41,798 nucleotides of DNA from an uncultured Prevotella sp. (GTDB lineage: Bacteria; Bacteroidota; Bacteroidia; Bacteroidales; Bacteroidaceae), in the NCBI GenBank assembly GCA_905236875.1, contig CAJOQT010000035.1:1-41798 (forward strand). Direction: 5' to 3'. A program made the translations under genes and the position numbers. Positions within the stretch are counted from its first letter, which is position 1; every line of letters begins with the position of its first letter. Below, one piece after another: positions 16,281 through 27,016 of this stretch. The notes below the pieces were generated by a model. It searched no databases. It had not been told where the DNA came from and saw nothing but the letters and a program-made list of their open reading frames with translations.

Positions 16281-16313
16281 TTCTTAATTGTCAATTATCC
16301 ATTATCAATTTTA
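16281..16313 (-). repeat. 7-bp periodic repeat in the susC-susD spacer
   Basis: On the minus strand the units AATTGAT, AATGGAT, AATTGAC and AATTAAG follow one another. They match the units found inside the T9SS-tail gene at 6347-6378. They form the leader of susD, ending about 10 bp before its ATG. Confidence 0.75.
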
Positions 16314-19300
16314 TCACAGTGAGACATTGAATCCGATAGAATAGATGCGAGCCTGCGGATATACACCATAATCTACGCCCATAGAGGTGCTGCTTGAACC
16401 GATTTCAGGATCGAAGCCCCAGTACTTGGTCCAGGTAAACAGATTCTCTGCACGAACATAAAGACGGAAGCGGTCGATACCAGCCTTCTTGGTGAGGTTT
16501 CGTGGCAAAGTATAACCCAGGGAGATATTCTTCAGACGGAGATATGAACCATCCTGAATATAGATGTCGCTGCATACCCAGTTACGAGAGTCGCCCAGCT
16601 TCAGGATCGGGAGTTTGTTGGATGTTCCCTCACCTGTCCAGCGGTCGAGTACCCAAGTAGGATAGTTGCCCGATGCAATGTCCTGACGCCAGGTAGCATC
16701 GAAGATGTCAGCACCGCTGACGCCCTGGAAGAAGACGTTGAAGTCGAAGCCCTTCCACTCTGCGTCGAAGTTCAGACCGAAGGTCCAGTCGGGTGTCGGC
16801 TTACCAATCTTGGTACGGTCGTCGCTGGTAATCTGTCCGTCACCATTGACGTCAACGAAGATCAGGTCACCAGGATTCGAGCTGGTACCATAAAGTGCGT
16901 TATAGGCATCGGCCTCTGCACGGTTCTGCAGTACGCCGGCTGTCTGATAGCCATAGAAGAATGGGAAGGGCTGGCCGTTCTCAGCACGTGTGCCACCATC
17001 GCTGAACTGGCTGATACCATAGTTCAGGAAGCCCGTGTCGTTACCCAGGTTCTTCAGCTTGTTCTTCAGATAAGAGGCATTACCCTTGATGGCGAAGCGG
17101 GCATCACTGATGTTCCACTTATAGCCCAGTTCGAACTCGATACCGCTGTTCTCCATGTCACCAACGTTACCAATAGGCTTCGTCTCACCTACGTATGACG
17201 GGATAGGCATGGTCATCAGCATACCGTTGGTCTTCTTGATATAATAGTCAACCGTGAAGGTCAGCTTGTTACCCCAGAAGCCGAAGTCGAGACCCAAGTC
17301 TGTCTGCTCACTCTCCTCCCACTTCAGGTCGGCATTGGCCAGACCGTTGGCCTTGGAGCCATAGATCATCGAAGCCTGCTTGCCGAAGTAGTAGTTGCTG
17401 GTGCCGCCCGATACGGTCAGCACGGTATAACGGAAGTCACCGATGTTCTCATTACCGTTCTTACCCCAGCTGGCGCGGAACTTCAGGTTGGTGAGCCAGT
17501 CGCGGGTGTTCTCCATGAATTTCTCGTTCATGATGTTCCATCCAACGGAGAAGGAGGGGAATACGCCATATTTATTATTAGAACCAAAACGGCTTGAACC
17601 GTCACGACGAAGTGTTCCCTGGAACATGTAGCGCTCGTCGTAGTTGTAAGATACTCGACCAAAGAGCGAAGCCAGATGGTGCTCAACATAAGGACCTGCC
17701 CAACCGCTAACCAGTGAGGTGACACCAGTGATATTGCCGTTGGCATCAGTAGTAGTCTGGACGCTGCCACCAGTGGTATAATCCACGTATGGCTTATCAA
17801 TATTGATGAGGTTCCAGTGAGATGCACCCACATAGCTACCTTTATACTTCAGGGCACTCTGACCGAGCACAACACTGATAGAATGCTTACCAAAGTCCTT
17901 GTCGAAGGTCAGCGTGTTCTCAATCTGCCATGAGGTGCTGTTAGCCTTCTCGGAAGAAGCCTGTGTATGGTCAGAATTGTTGTTACCAGAGAGATAATAC
18001 TTCTGAAGCGTAGCGCCTTCACTGCCCCAGAATGACTGCTCAGCGCTCCAGGTGAAGTGGTACTTCAGATTGTCCCACAGCTGGACATCGATAGAGAACT
18101 TAGGCATAAACTTATGTGACCAGCCCTTTGAGGGATTGCCCTGCATCATGGCGATGGGGTTGTTCTGCTCCTGATAAGAACCCAGGAAGCCAGGGATGGT
18201 GTAAGGATTGCCGTTAGCATCGCGATACAGGTCGTAAGCTGCATACTGGTTAATCATTTGTTCAGCGATGTCGCCAGTCAGCGTAACAGGCAGTGTAGGA
18301 GCAAGATAGAGGGCAGAACCCAGAGGTGAGCCCCAAGTAGAGTTGGCATCAATACCCGTGCTGTGAACGCGCATATAAGAAAGGTTCGCGCTCACGTCAA
18401 CCTTGTTCAAGAAGCTACGATCCTCAGTAGCGTCCAGGATATTGAAGTTATTGTTTGAGCGAATAGTCAGACGGTCGTAGTTGGACTGTCCGTAGTTACC
18501 GCCGACAATACCATCCTGTGTGTAATAACCTAAAGAAAGATAGTAGTTGACTTTCTCCGAAGCACCACTGACACTGACGTCATGCTGTACGACGGGAGCA
18601 TTGTCATTGAACAGCAGGTCCTGCCAATCGGTACCAAAACCAGTGATGGCATTGCCGTTGGCATCAACCATGTGATAGGGATCAGCATAGAGGGGAGCCA
18701 TACCGCCGTTCACGTATTTCTCGTTCTGCAGAATGGCATAGTCGGTAGCACCGGTAACATCACGCTTCTTCCAAGCGCTCTGCCAACCATAAGAGAAGTT
18801 GTAGTTGATCTGAGCCTTACCCAGCTTACCCTTCTTAGTGGTCACCAGAATAACACCATTGGCAGCGCGGGCACCATAGATGGCACCTGAAGCAGCATCC
18901 TTCAGAACCTCGATACTCTCAATATCATTGGGGTTGACCGACTCCAGACCATACTGATCGGCGGGCATACCATCAATAATATACAGAGGATTGGTGTCGT
19001 TGATGGTACCTGTACCACGTACACGAATCATGGATTGAGAACCAGGCTGACCGGAAGAAGACGTAACGTTGATACCTGCTGCCATACCCTTCAGGGCATC
19101 GTCGGCACGCAGACGGGTCTTGCCATCCAGGTCTTCAGCACTGACCTTAGCAATAGACGCCGTCACAACACTCTTCTTCTGGACACCATAACCGATGACA
19201 ACGACTTCGTCGAGAGTCTTGTCGTCTGGACGCAAGACAATGCGCATGTTGTCTGTGGCAGGAACCTCCACCGACGTATAGCCGATGTAGGAAACAACCA

Positions 19301-19511
19301 ACGTAGCACCAGGCTCTACGGTCACTGTGAAGTTTCCGTCCAAGTCGGTGGCGGCACCATTGCTGGTTCCTTTCTGGACAACAGAAGCACCTATAACGGG
19401 CTCGTCAGTTTCGTCGAGAACGACACCCTTAAAGGCACGCTTCTGTGCAAGGGCTGTTGATGACACGAATATACATGCCAGCAACAAGAATAAAAACTTG
19501 CTTTTTTTCAT
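16314..19511 (-). CDS. susC: SusC-like TonB-dependent outer membrane glycan transporter
   Basis: This 1065-residue beta-barrel protein imports oligosaccharides across the outer membrane with TonB energy. A signal peptide (1-22, ending ALAQ) is followed by a carboxypeptidase-regulatory-like domain (FKGVVLDETDEPVIGASV...DLDGNFTVTV), a TonB-box-like segment (LDEVVVIGYG) and the plug domain (RVRGTGTINDTNPLYIIDGMPA...IESIEVLKDAAS...GVILVTTKKGK). The barrel ends with ARIYSIGFNVSL. Length and motifs are those of a complete SusC. It is the first gene of the locus and is preceded by a TACTTTTG promoter box. No N-terminal anti-sigma-interacting (STN) domain is seen, so regulation through an ECF sigma/anti-sigma pair is unlikely. 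Confidence 0.96.
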   Translation of the reverse strand: MKKSKFLFLLLACIFVSSTALAQKRAFKGVVLDETDEPVIGASVVQKGTSNGAATDLDGNFTVTVEPGATLVVSYIGYTSVEVPATDNMRIVLRPDDKTLDEVVVIGYGVQKKSVVTASIAKVSAEDLDGKTRLRADDALKGMAAGINVTSSSGQPGSQSMIRVRGTGTINDTNPLYIIDGMPADQYGLESVNPNDIESIEVLKDAASGAIYGARAANGVILVTTKKGKLGKAQINYNFSYGWQSAWKKRDVTGATDYAILQNEKYVNGGMAPLYADPYHMVDANGNAITGFGTDWQDLLFNDNAPVVQHDVSVSGASEKVNYYLSLGYYTQDGIVGGNYGQSNYDRLTIRSNNNFNILDATEDRSFLNKVDVSANLSYMRVHSTGIDANSTWGSPLGSALYLAPTLPVTLTGDIAEQMINQYAAYDLYRDANGNPYTIPGFLGSYQEQNNPIAMMQGNPSKGWSHKFMPKFSIDVQLWDNLKYHFTWSAEQSFWGSEGATLQKYYLSGNNNSDHTQASSEKANSTSWQIENTLTFDKDFGKHSISVVLGQSALKYKGSYVGASHWNLINIDKPYVDYTTGGSVQTTTDANGNITGVTSLVSGWAGPYVEHHLASLFGRVSYNYDERYMFQGTLRRDGSSRFGSNNKYGVFPSFSVGWNIMNEKFMENTRDWLTNLKFRASWGKNGNENIGDFRYTVLTVSGGTSNYYFGKQASMIYGSKANGLANADLKWEESEQTDLGLDFGFWGNKLTFTVDYYIKKTNGMLMTMPIPSYVGETKPIGNVGDMENSGIEFELGYKWNISDARFAIKGNASYLKNKLKNLGNDTGFLNYGISQFSDGGTRAENGQPFPFFYGYQTAGVLQNRAEADAYNALYGTSSNPGDLIFVDVNGDGQITSDDRTKIGKPTPDWTFGLNFDAEWKGFDFNVFFQGVSGADIFDATWRQDIASGNYPTWVLDRWTGEGTSNKLPILKLGDSRNWVCSDIYIQDGSYLRLKNISLGYTLPRNLTKKAGIDRFRLYVRAENLFTWTKYWGFDPEIGSSSTSMGVDYGVYPQARIYSIGFNVSL

Positions 19512-19572
19512 ACCTTAATTATTAATGTTTATTTAAGTTAGTAAATTCTTTGACTCGATCAATTCGATGTTG

Positions 19573-19580
19573 CAAAAGTA
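19573..19580 (-). promoter_or_regulatory. Candidate -7 box for the susC operon (TACTTTTG)
   Basis: Read on the minus strand, TACTTTTG fits TAnnTTTG and would give a leader of about 55 bases. TTTG sequences upstream (19583-19586, 19597-19600) are at non-ideal spacing, as expected for an activator-dependent promoter. Confidence 0.5.
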
Positions 19581-19727
19581 AGCAAAAAAAGTTAAACAAA
19601 AAGGTGCAGGCATGGAAAAAGTGGACGATTTCTCATGCCAAAACATTACAGATAATTGTATATCAAGTAGTTAGATTCCAAGTTAAACAAAAAAAGTATA
19701 GATTAAATATAGAGGTGTCTTTTTAAC

Positions 19728-19764
19728 AATTATCCCGATAAGCGGGCTGCTTATCGGGATAATT
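19728..19764 (-). terminator. Hairpin after aqpZ
   Basis: AATTATCCCGATAAGC and its exact complement form a perfect 16-bp stem around GGGCT. It lies 9 bp after the aqpZ stop. The T-run on the minus strand is weak, so termination is likely but not certain. Confidence 0.65.
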
Positions 19765-19772
19765 TAAAGGTT

Positions 19773-20444
19773 TTACTCGTCAATTACCTTCCAGATTCCT
19801 GCTGCAAGTGCACCACCTACCAATGGGCCTACAATGAATATCCAGAGATCGGTTAATGCCTGTCCCTGTGCGAACAGAGCCGGACCAATGGAACGTGCCG
19901 GGTTTACTGAAGTACCTGTGAAGTGAATGCCAACCAGATGGATGAGGATCAGTGACAAACCGATGGCTAAACCTGCAAAGTTATTGGTGGCACCATTGGT
20001 CTTGGCCGTTGCACCAAGCACTACGAGAACAAAGAGAGCGGTGAGGACAATCTCAACTAACAGCGCATTAGTAACACCAAAGGGCGCGCCATTAGCTCCT
20101 GTGTGGGTAGCGACATCCAAGCCTGCTGTTGATGCGACACCAGCAAGAACTGCTGATGCAAGGACGGCACCCATTACCTGGAACAACATGTACATGCCAC
20201 AGTCCTTGGCATTCATACGTCCGCTGAGGAACACACCGAGAGTGATGGCGGGGTTGATGTGGCAACCCGAAATGCCACCAATGGTGTAAGCCATTGCTAC
20301 TACTGCCAGACCGAAGGCAATAGCGGTTCCTACTACTGCTGCCTGACCTCCTTCAGGGGTACCACAACCCAGTGCAACTGCTGCGCCGCATCCCAAAAAT
20401 GTAAGTACGAACGTACCTACCATTTCTGCTAAATACTTTTTCAT
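19773..20444 (-). CDS. aqpZ: Aquaporin Z
   Basis: This 223-residue inner-membrane channel belongs to the MIP family and conducts water. Both signature loops are present: HINPA with NPA at 64-66 and SVNPAR with NPA at 181-183. H174 and R184 fit the narrow selectivity filter of water-specific channels; glycerol facilitators usually have glycine at the histidine position. Six membrane segments are visible. It lies between the GH43 gene (45 bp upstream) and the glucan locus, with a strong hairpin behind it, so it is separate from susC. No TAnnTTTG box was seen upstream, so it may be read from the GH43 promoter. Confidence 0.95.
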   Translation of the reverse strand: MKKYLAEMVGTFVLTFLGCGAAVALGCGTPEGGQAAVVGTAIAFGLAVVAMAYTIGGISGCHINPAITLGVFLSGRMNAKDCGMYMLFQVMGAVLASAVLAGVASTAGLDVATHTGANGAPFGVTNALLVEIVLTALFVLVVLGATAKTNGATNNFAGLAIGLSLILIHLVGIHFTGTSVNPARSIGPALFAQGQALTDLWIFIVGPLVGGALAAGIWKVIDE

Positions 20445-20489
20445 AATGTGTTAGTTTTAAGTTTGTGAGTTATTTGAGTTTATAAAAAA

Positions 20490-22046
20490 TTAATTTTCCA
20501 TATAGTCAAAGTACTTGAATTCTCCATAGCAGTCATTATCGAAGTCCATACCTTCTGCCATTATGCCGATAATGGCTCCAGTGAAGCCTCCCACCACTTC
20601 AGTACTCAACAGTGCACAGTCAATCTGATCCAACAGCTCGAAGTCTTCTCCTGGAACAGCATAGAAGAAATAGTATTTCTCTCCGTCGCTCGTAATACGC
20701 AGACGTACCGTTTCGGGTATTGGAACATCGTAGTTCCATGACTGTCGTGCCATCTCTACCCCCAACGACTTCAACATGCCACCTACTCCAATACCACTCG
20801 GAGTAACATATAAATGAATATATCCGTCATTGATCTGATAGACCGTGAGGCCATAAATGCCATTACTGTTGTTAATGACCACCTCTGTTTCAGCGATAAA
20901 GCACGGGCTTTCCTGTCGATGACCGATGAAAGTTGGACGGTTATTGTCTGCAAGCCAACCGTTGGTCTTTAGGTGCAGGTTGCCGTCTTTTACCTGATAG
21001 TTGTCTGCAATGGGATTCTGAAGATAGATCCATTCCGGCGACTTGATGGTCTGGGACGTGAGGCGTGCATGCTGAGGCTTCACCTGTTGTGGGGCGAGCG
21101 TCCTGACCTGCATCAGCGTATCTATGGGATTTCCGCCATTGATTACGGGCCACTCCCCCTCGTTCCACTCGACAGGTGCCAGACAGGTCTCACGACCAAT
21201 ATGATGATAGGCACCACCGAAATTACGGTAAGCCAGGAAGGTAATCCACCAACTCCCGTCGGCAGCCTGTACGAAATCGCCATGTCCAGTGCCCTGTATC
21301 TGCATACTCTGTCCTGCCACACAGCAGTTAGTAAGGATGGGATTAGCAGGATTTGCCTCGTATGGGCCATAGATGTCACGGCTGCGGGCTATGGTCAGCT
21401 TATGGGCCAGCTCCGTTCCACCTTCGGAGATGAGCAGGTAATACCACCCGTCCTTCTTGTAGATATGCGGTCCTTCAGGATAACGACCACCCGTACCTTG
21501 CCACAACGGACGACTCTCGGTGAGCTGTTGTCCCGTCTTGGGGTCTATCTCACAAAGCATGATGGTATTGTTGGGATTCGACATCATGTAGGTCTTGCCG
21601 TCCTCAAACCACAGCGAGGGGTCGATGCCGTCCTGCTTGAGCCAGATGGGTTCGCTCCAAGGACCTCGCGGGTCAGTAGCAGTCACCATAAAATTACCAC
21701 CATTACCCACATTCGTCGTAATCATATAATAGGTTCCTTCATGGTAGCGGATGGTTGGGGCATAGATACCCAACCATGAGGTAGCACCCTTTAGTGGCAA
21801 CTGACTCTCGCGGTCGAGTACGTTACCTATCAGTTCCCAGTTCACCAAGTCCTTGGAGTGGAAGATAGGTACACCTGGGAAATACTGGAAAGAGGAATTT
21901 ACCAGATAGAAATCATTACCGACACGACACACTGACGGATCGGGATGGTAGCCGGGAATAATGGGGTTACGTAACGTCTGTGCCTGTATAACAAGGACAA
22001 ACAGCATGAATAGAGACAAGGTCAGTAGTCGTTTCATAAACATCAA
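20490..22046 (-). CDS. GH43 beta-xylosidase / alpha-L-arabinofuranosidase
   Basis: This 518-residue secreted hydrolase should remove xylose or arabinose from plant-wall oligosaccharides. A signal peptide ends near residue 23 (VIQAQ). The five-bladed GH43 propeller shows the three acidic residues: base D36 (GYHPDPS), helper D142 (DGIDPSLWF) and acid E201 (YPEGPHIY). The C-terminal 180 residues form a concanavalin-like sandwich (GGFTGAIIGIMA...FKYFDYMEN), common in the xylosidase/arabinofuranosidase subfamilies. The start could also be the internal MKRLLTL (22037). It has its own promoter at 22063-22093. A substrate switch between xylosidase and arabinofuranosidase activity cannot be judged from sequence. 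It does not obviously belong to the beta-glucan set. Confidence 0.9.
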   Translation of the reverse strand: MMFMKRLLTLSLFMLFVLVIQAQTLRNPIIPGYHPDPSVCRVGNDFYLVNSSFQYFPGVPIFHSKDLVNWELIGNVLDRESQLPLKGATSWLGIYAPTIRYHEGTYYMITTNVGNGGNFMVTATDPRGPWSEPIWLKQDGIDPSLWFEDGKTYMMSNPNNTIMLCEIDPKTGQQLTESRPLWQGTGGRYPEGPHIYKKDGWYYLLISEGGTELAHKLTIARSRDIYGPYEANPANPILTNCCVAGQSMQIQGTGHGDFVQAADGSWWITFLAYRNFGGAYHHIGRETCLAPVEWNEGEWPVINGGNPIDTLMQVRTLAPQQVKPQHARLTSQTIKSPEWIYLQNPIADNYQVKDGNLHLKTNGWLADNNRPTFIGHRQESPCFIAETEVVINNSNGIYGLTVYQINDGYIHLYVTPSGIGVGGMLKSLGVEMARQSWNYDVPIPETVRLRITSDGEKYYFFYAVPGEDFELLDQIDCALLSTEVVGGFTGAIIGIMAEGMDFDNDCYGEFKYFDYMEN

Positions 22047-22062
22047 ATCGATAAAAACGCTA

Positions 22063-22093
22063 CAAATATAGTGTTTTTTTCTGAAACGACAAA
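22063..22093 (-). promoter_or_regulatory. Promoter of the GH43 gene
   Basis: On the minus strand TTTG (22090-22093) and TATATTTG (22063-22070) are 19 bp apart, a full Bacteroidetes promoter. The leader is about 12 bases long. Confidence 0.8.
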
Positions 22094-22105
22094 AAAAAGG
22101 AGTGA

Positions 22106-23023
22106 TTATTTCACTCCTTCTATTGTATAACCTGCATTTTTCAATAATTGCAAAACTCCTTTCTCGCCAGGCAAATGCCCTGCCCCAACAGCAAAGAAAG
22201 TGGCCTTATCTGCCATAATCTGTGGCATGAGCACAGCCCAATTGGCGTTGCGGTTATTGATAAGCTGGTCTTCCTCTTCAGGTGTATAGTCACACTGGTT
22301 TTGTTCCTTTTCGTCAATCACTGCCTTGACACCTACGAGATCCTGGGCAAAAAAAGTATGTATAAGTTGTTCTGCCATCAGTTCCGTATGTTCCAGATTA
22401 TCAACCAGACACATCAGTAGTTCCTTCTGGCGCTCCAATGATGACCCATGGAAAAGTGTCTCTATCTGGAATTCTATGGTTTCCAATCCACCAACGCCCT
22501 TTCCTTGCTGCTTCGCCACCTCCTGGAAATAGCCGTCAAAGGTTGCCTGAGGATTAAAACCATCATGCTTCTTCATGTAGATGAGCAACGAGAGCTGAGT
22601 TTGCAGGGTCTGGGGCGATAAGCCGTCGAGTTGCTGGGCAAGCATCGGATTGTTCATATCCATACCCATCAGTTCCTTTAACACGACGTTCAGACGTCCC
22701 ATCTCTTCAACCGTCAATAGTGTTGACAGCTTTTTTCCTTCGGGCAGCATCATAGCAGCCTGAAACTTCTGTAGGTTGTCGGCCGACATCATATCCGTCA
22801 TGTCCAGTTCACCATACACTTGTTCGCTGGCAGCTAATGCCTCTTGCAGTCCTGGGATAGAGTCGGCAAACGAGACAGGAGCCAAGTGATAGGTTCCAAT
22901 GATATACGAGGGCTTTGCTAGCCCATTTCCTGAAATCTTGTACAGGAGTTGTGCATTTCCGTTCAAAAAGAAAGAGACCAGAAAAGCAAGAATCATCATC
23001 ATTTTTGTTACTAGCGTCATCAT
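22106..23023 (-). CDS. TraB/GumN family protein
   Basis: This 305-residue exported protein belongs to the TraB/GumN (TIKI-like) family. It carries the two family signatures: GTYHL at residues 43-47 and the C-terminal VGAGHLPGEKGVLQLLKNAGY. Members of the wider family include metal-dependent proteases, but the bacterial role is unclear. The N-terminus (MMMILAFLVSFFLNGNAQ) is a signal peptide; the true start may be one of the internal methionines, because the frame begins with MMTLVTKMMM. A TATCTTTG box at 23066-23073 on the minus strand probably drives it. The next gene starts divergently about 100 bp away. Confidence 0.85.
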   Translation of the reverse strand: MMTLVTKMMMILAFLVSFFLNGNAQLLYKISGNGLAKPSYIIGTYHLAPVSFADSIPGLQEALAASEQVYGELDMTDMMSADNLQKFQAAMMLPEGKKLSTLLTVEEMGRLNVVLKELMGMDMNNPMLAQQLDGLSPQTLQTQLSLLIYMKKHDGFNPQATFDGYFQEVAKQQGKGVGGLETIEFQIETLFHGSSLERQKELLMCLVDNLEHTELMAEQLIHTFFAQDLVGVKAVIDEKEQNQCDYTPEEEDQLINNRNANWAVLMPQIMADKATFFAVGAGHLPGEKGVLQLLKNAGYTIEGVK

Positions 23024-23065
23024 ATGCTTAGGGGTTTTAAGATTGTCTTTTGTAAATTAGATGCA

Positions 23066-23073
23066 CAAAGATA
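23066..23073 (-). promoter_or_regulatory. -7 box for the TraB/GumN gene (TATCTTTG)
   Basis: TATCTTTG on the minus strand fits TAnnTTTG and lies 43 bp before the ATG. It sits within 30 bp of the divergent box at 23096, so the two genes share a control region. Confidence 0.6.
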
Positions 23074-23095
23074 CGAAAAATTACAGAAAAAATTG

Positions 23096-23103
23096 TATTT
23101 TTG
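23096..23103 (+). promoter_or_regulatory. -7 box for the YqiA-like gene (TATTTTTG)
   Basis: TATTTTTG fits the -7 consensus and ends 20 bp before the ATG at 23124. It therefore argues against the earlier ATG at 23061, which lies upstream of the box. Confidence 0.65.
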
Positions 23104-23123
23104 TACCCGAAATACTAAAAAAA

Positions 23124-24128
23124 ATGGACAATCCCTACATCAAGCAGTTTCCTGACCTTATGTCAGGCAAAAAAATTCTCTACGTTCACGGCTTTGCCAG
23201 CAGTGGACAGTCGGGTACCGTCGGCCGCCTGCGTACTGTGTTTCCCAATGCCACAGTCATCTCCCCCGACCTGCCTATCCATCCAGAGGAAGCATTCACC
23301 CTGTTGCATCAGGTATGTGATGACGAACATCCGGATTTGATTATCGGCACGTCGATGGGCGGTATGTACACTGAACAACTGTACGGTTACGACCGTATCT
23401 GCGTCAATCCTGCCTTCCGCATTGCCGATACCATGCAGGAGCATGGTTTAACTGGCAAGCAGCAGTTCCAGAACCCACGACTCGATGGCGTGCAGGAGTT
23501 CTATGTCGATAAGCCTTTGATGAAGGAATACCGCGCTATCACAGAGAAGAATTTCGCCCATGCTGACGATGAGAGTGAGCAGCAGCGTGTGTTTGGATTG
23601 TTTGGCGATAAGGATGAACTGGTTCATACCCGTGACCTGTTCCGCTCATACTATGCACAAGACATCCCTTTCGACGGAGAACACCGCATGAACGATCACT
23701 CGTTCATGCACAGTGTAGTACCTGTCATCCGCTGGATCAGTGACCGACAGGAGCAACGTCAGCGTCCTATTATATATATAGGTATAGAGAGCCTCACCCA
23801 CTGCACTCTCCAAAAGGAGAGGGAGCTAAAGCCGCTGCCCAGTTGCCAGAAGGCAGTAAGACTATTGATAGAACGCTACGAAGTATTCTTCGTTTCTCCC
23901 TCTCCTTATGGAGGGGGGTGGGAGGAGGCATGGCTCACCGAGTATATCGGTGTACCGTCGTGGCACCACACCATCTTCACCCATCGCCGCGACCTTCTCT
24001 ATGGAGACTACCTCATTACCAAAAAGAAAGAGGATGACACAATGGCCACCCTCCTGCACTTTGGTTCTGATACCTTTAAGACGTGGGACGACATCATCGA
24101 ATACTTCTCACGTCTCGGAGGTCAGTAA
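23124..24128 (+). CDS. YqiA/YcfP-like esterase fused to an extra C-terminal domain
   Basis: The start at 23124 gives 334 residues beginning MDNPYIK; it follows the promoter box and the first well-folded segment. Residues about 15-215 are an alpha/beta hydrolase of the YqiA/YcfP type, with ILYVHGFASSG and the nucleophile elbow GTSMGG (S77) and a late histidine in HRMNDHSF. The remaining 110 residues (RPIIYIGI...GVPSWHHTIFTHRRDLLYGDYLI...FKTWDDIIEYFSRLGG) resemble a piece of an NT5C-type HAD nucleotidase, but the DxD start motif is not seen. Two GC-rich palindromes (23788-23825 and 23896-23929) interrupt exactly this domain and are translated in frame. The domain may therefore be decayed. Function is uncertain. 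Confidence 0.8.
   Translation: MDNPYIKQFPDLMSGKKILYVHGFASSGQSGTVGRLRTVFPNATVISPDLPIHPEEAFTLLHQVCDDEHPDLIIGTSMGGMYTEQLYGYDRICVNPAFRIADTMQEHGLTGKQQFQNPRLDGVQEFYVDKPLMKEYRAITEKNFAHADDESEQQRVFGLFGDKDELVHTRDLFRSYYAQDIPFDGEHRMNDHSFMHSVVPVIRWISDRQEQRQRPIIYIGIESLTHCTLQKERELKPLPSCQKAVRLLIERYEVFFVSPSPYGGGWEEAWLTEYIGVPSWHHTIFTHRRDLLYGDYLITKKKEDDTMATLLHFGSDTFKTWDDIIEYFSRLGGQ
23788..23825 (+). repeat. GC-rich palindromic element F, in frame
   Basis: The core CTCTCCAAAAGGAGAGGGAG forms a hairpin and follows GCCTCACCC, the same arm as in elements A and C. It is translated ESLTHCTLQKEREL. Confidence 0.75.
23896..23929 (+). repeat. GC-rich palindromic element G, in frame, inverted relative to F
   Basis: CTCCCTCTCCTTATGGAGG is followed by GTGGGAGGAGGC, the mirror of the arm order in F. 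F and G thus form an inverted pair about 70 bp apart. Translation gives SPSPYGGGWEEA. Confidence 0.75.
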
Positions 24129-24154
24129 CATATCTTCTTATCTCTGCTGGCAGA

Positions 24155-26860
<2,706 letters not shown>

Positions 26861-26888
26861 TATTGTTTACGATTTACTATTTGGGGTG

Positions 26889-26919
26889 CAAAGTTACGAA
26901 TAAACGAGAGTAAAACAAA
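26889..26919 (-). promoter_or_regulatory. Promoter of alaS
   Basis: On the minus strand TTTG (26916-26919) and TAACTTTG (26889-26896) are separated by 19 bp. The leader is about 22 bases. Confidence 0.8.
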
Positions 26920-26991
26920 GTTTTTTTTTCTTTTTTTACCGAGTGAAAGTAATTTCAGCTCCTGAAAAGCCAAAGTTACATTTTTTTTATG

Positions 26992-26999
26992 TACCTTTG
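26992..26999 (+). promoter_or_regulatory. -7 box of the metF-holB-ricT-gldH run (TACCTTTG)
   Basis: TACCTTTG ends 17 bp before the metF ATG. No clear TTTG lies at the right distance upstream, so the -33 element is weak or different. Confidence 0.65.
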
Positions 27000-27016
27000 C
27001 AGCGTAATGTGCATAT

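Noticed and set aside
19512..19772. Possible small RNA or riboswitch between aqpZ and susC
   Set aside because: Apart from the perfect hairpin behind aqpZ and a promoter box, the region is plain AT-rich DNA without a recognisable riboswitch core.
23061..23123. Earlier start for the YqiA-like gene
   Set aside because: It would start upstream of the TATTTTTG promoter box, and the added residues are unlike the family.
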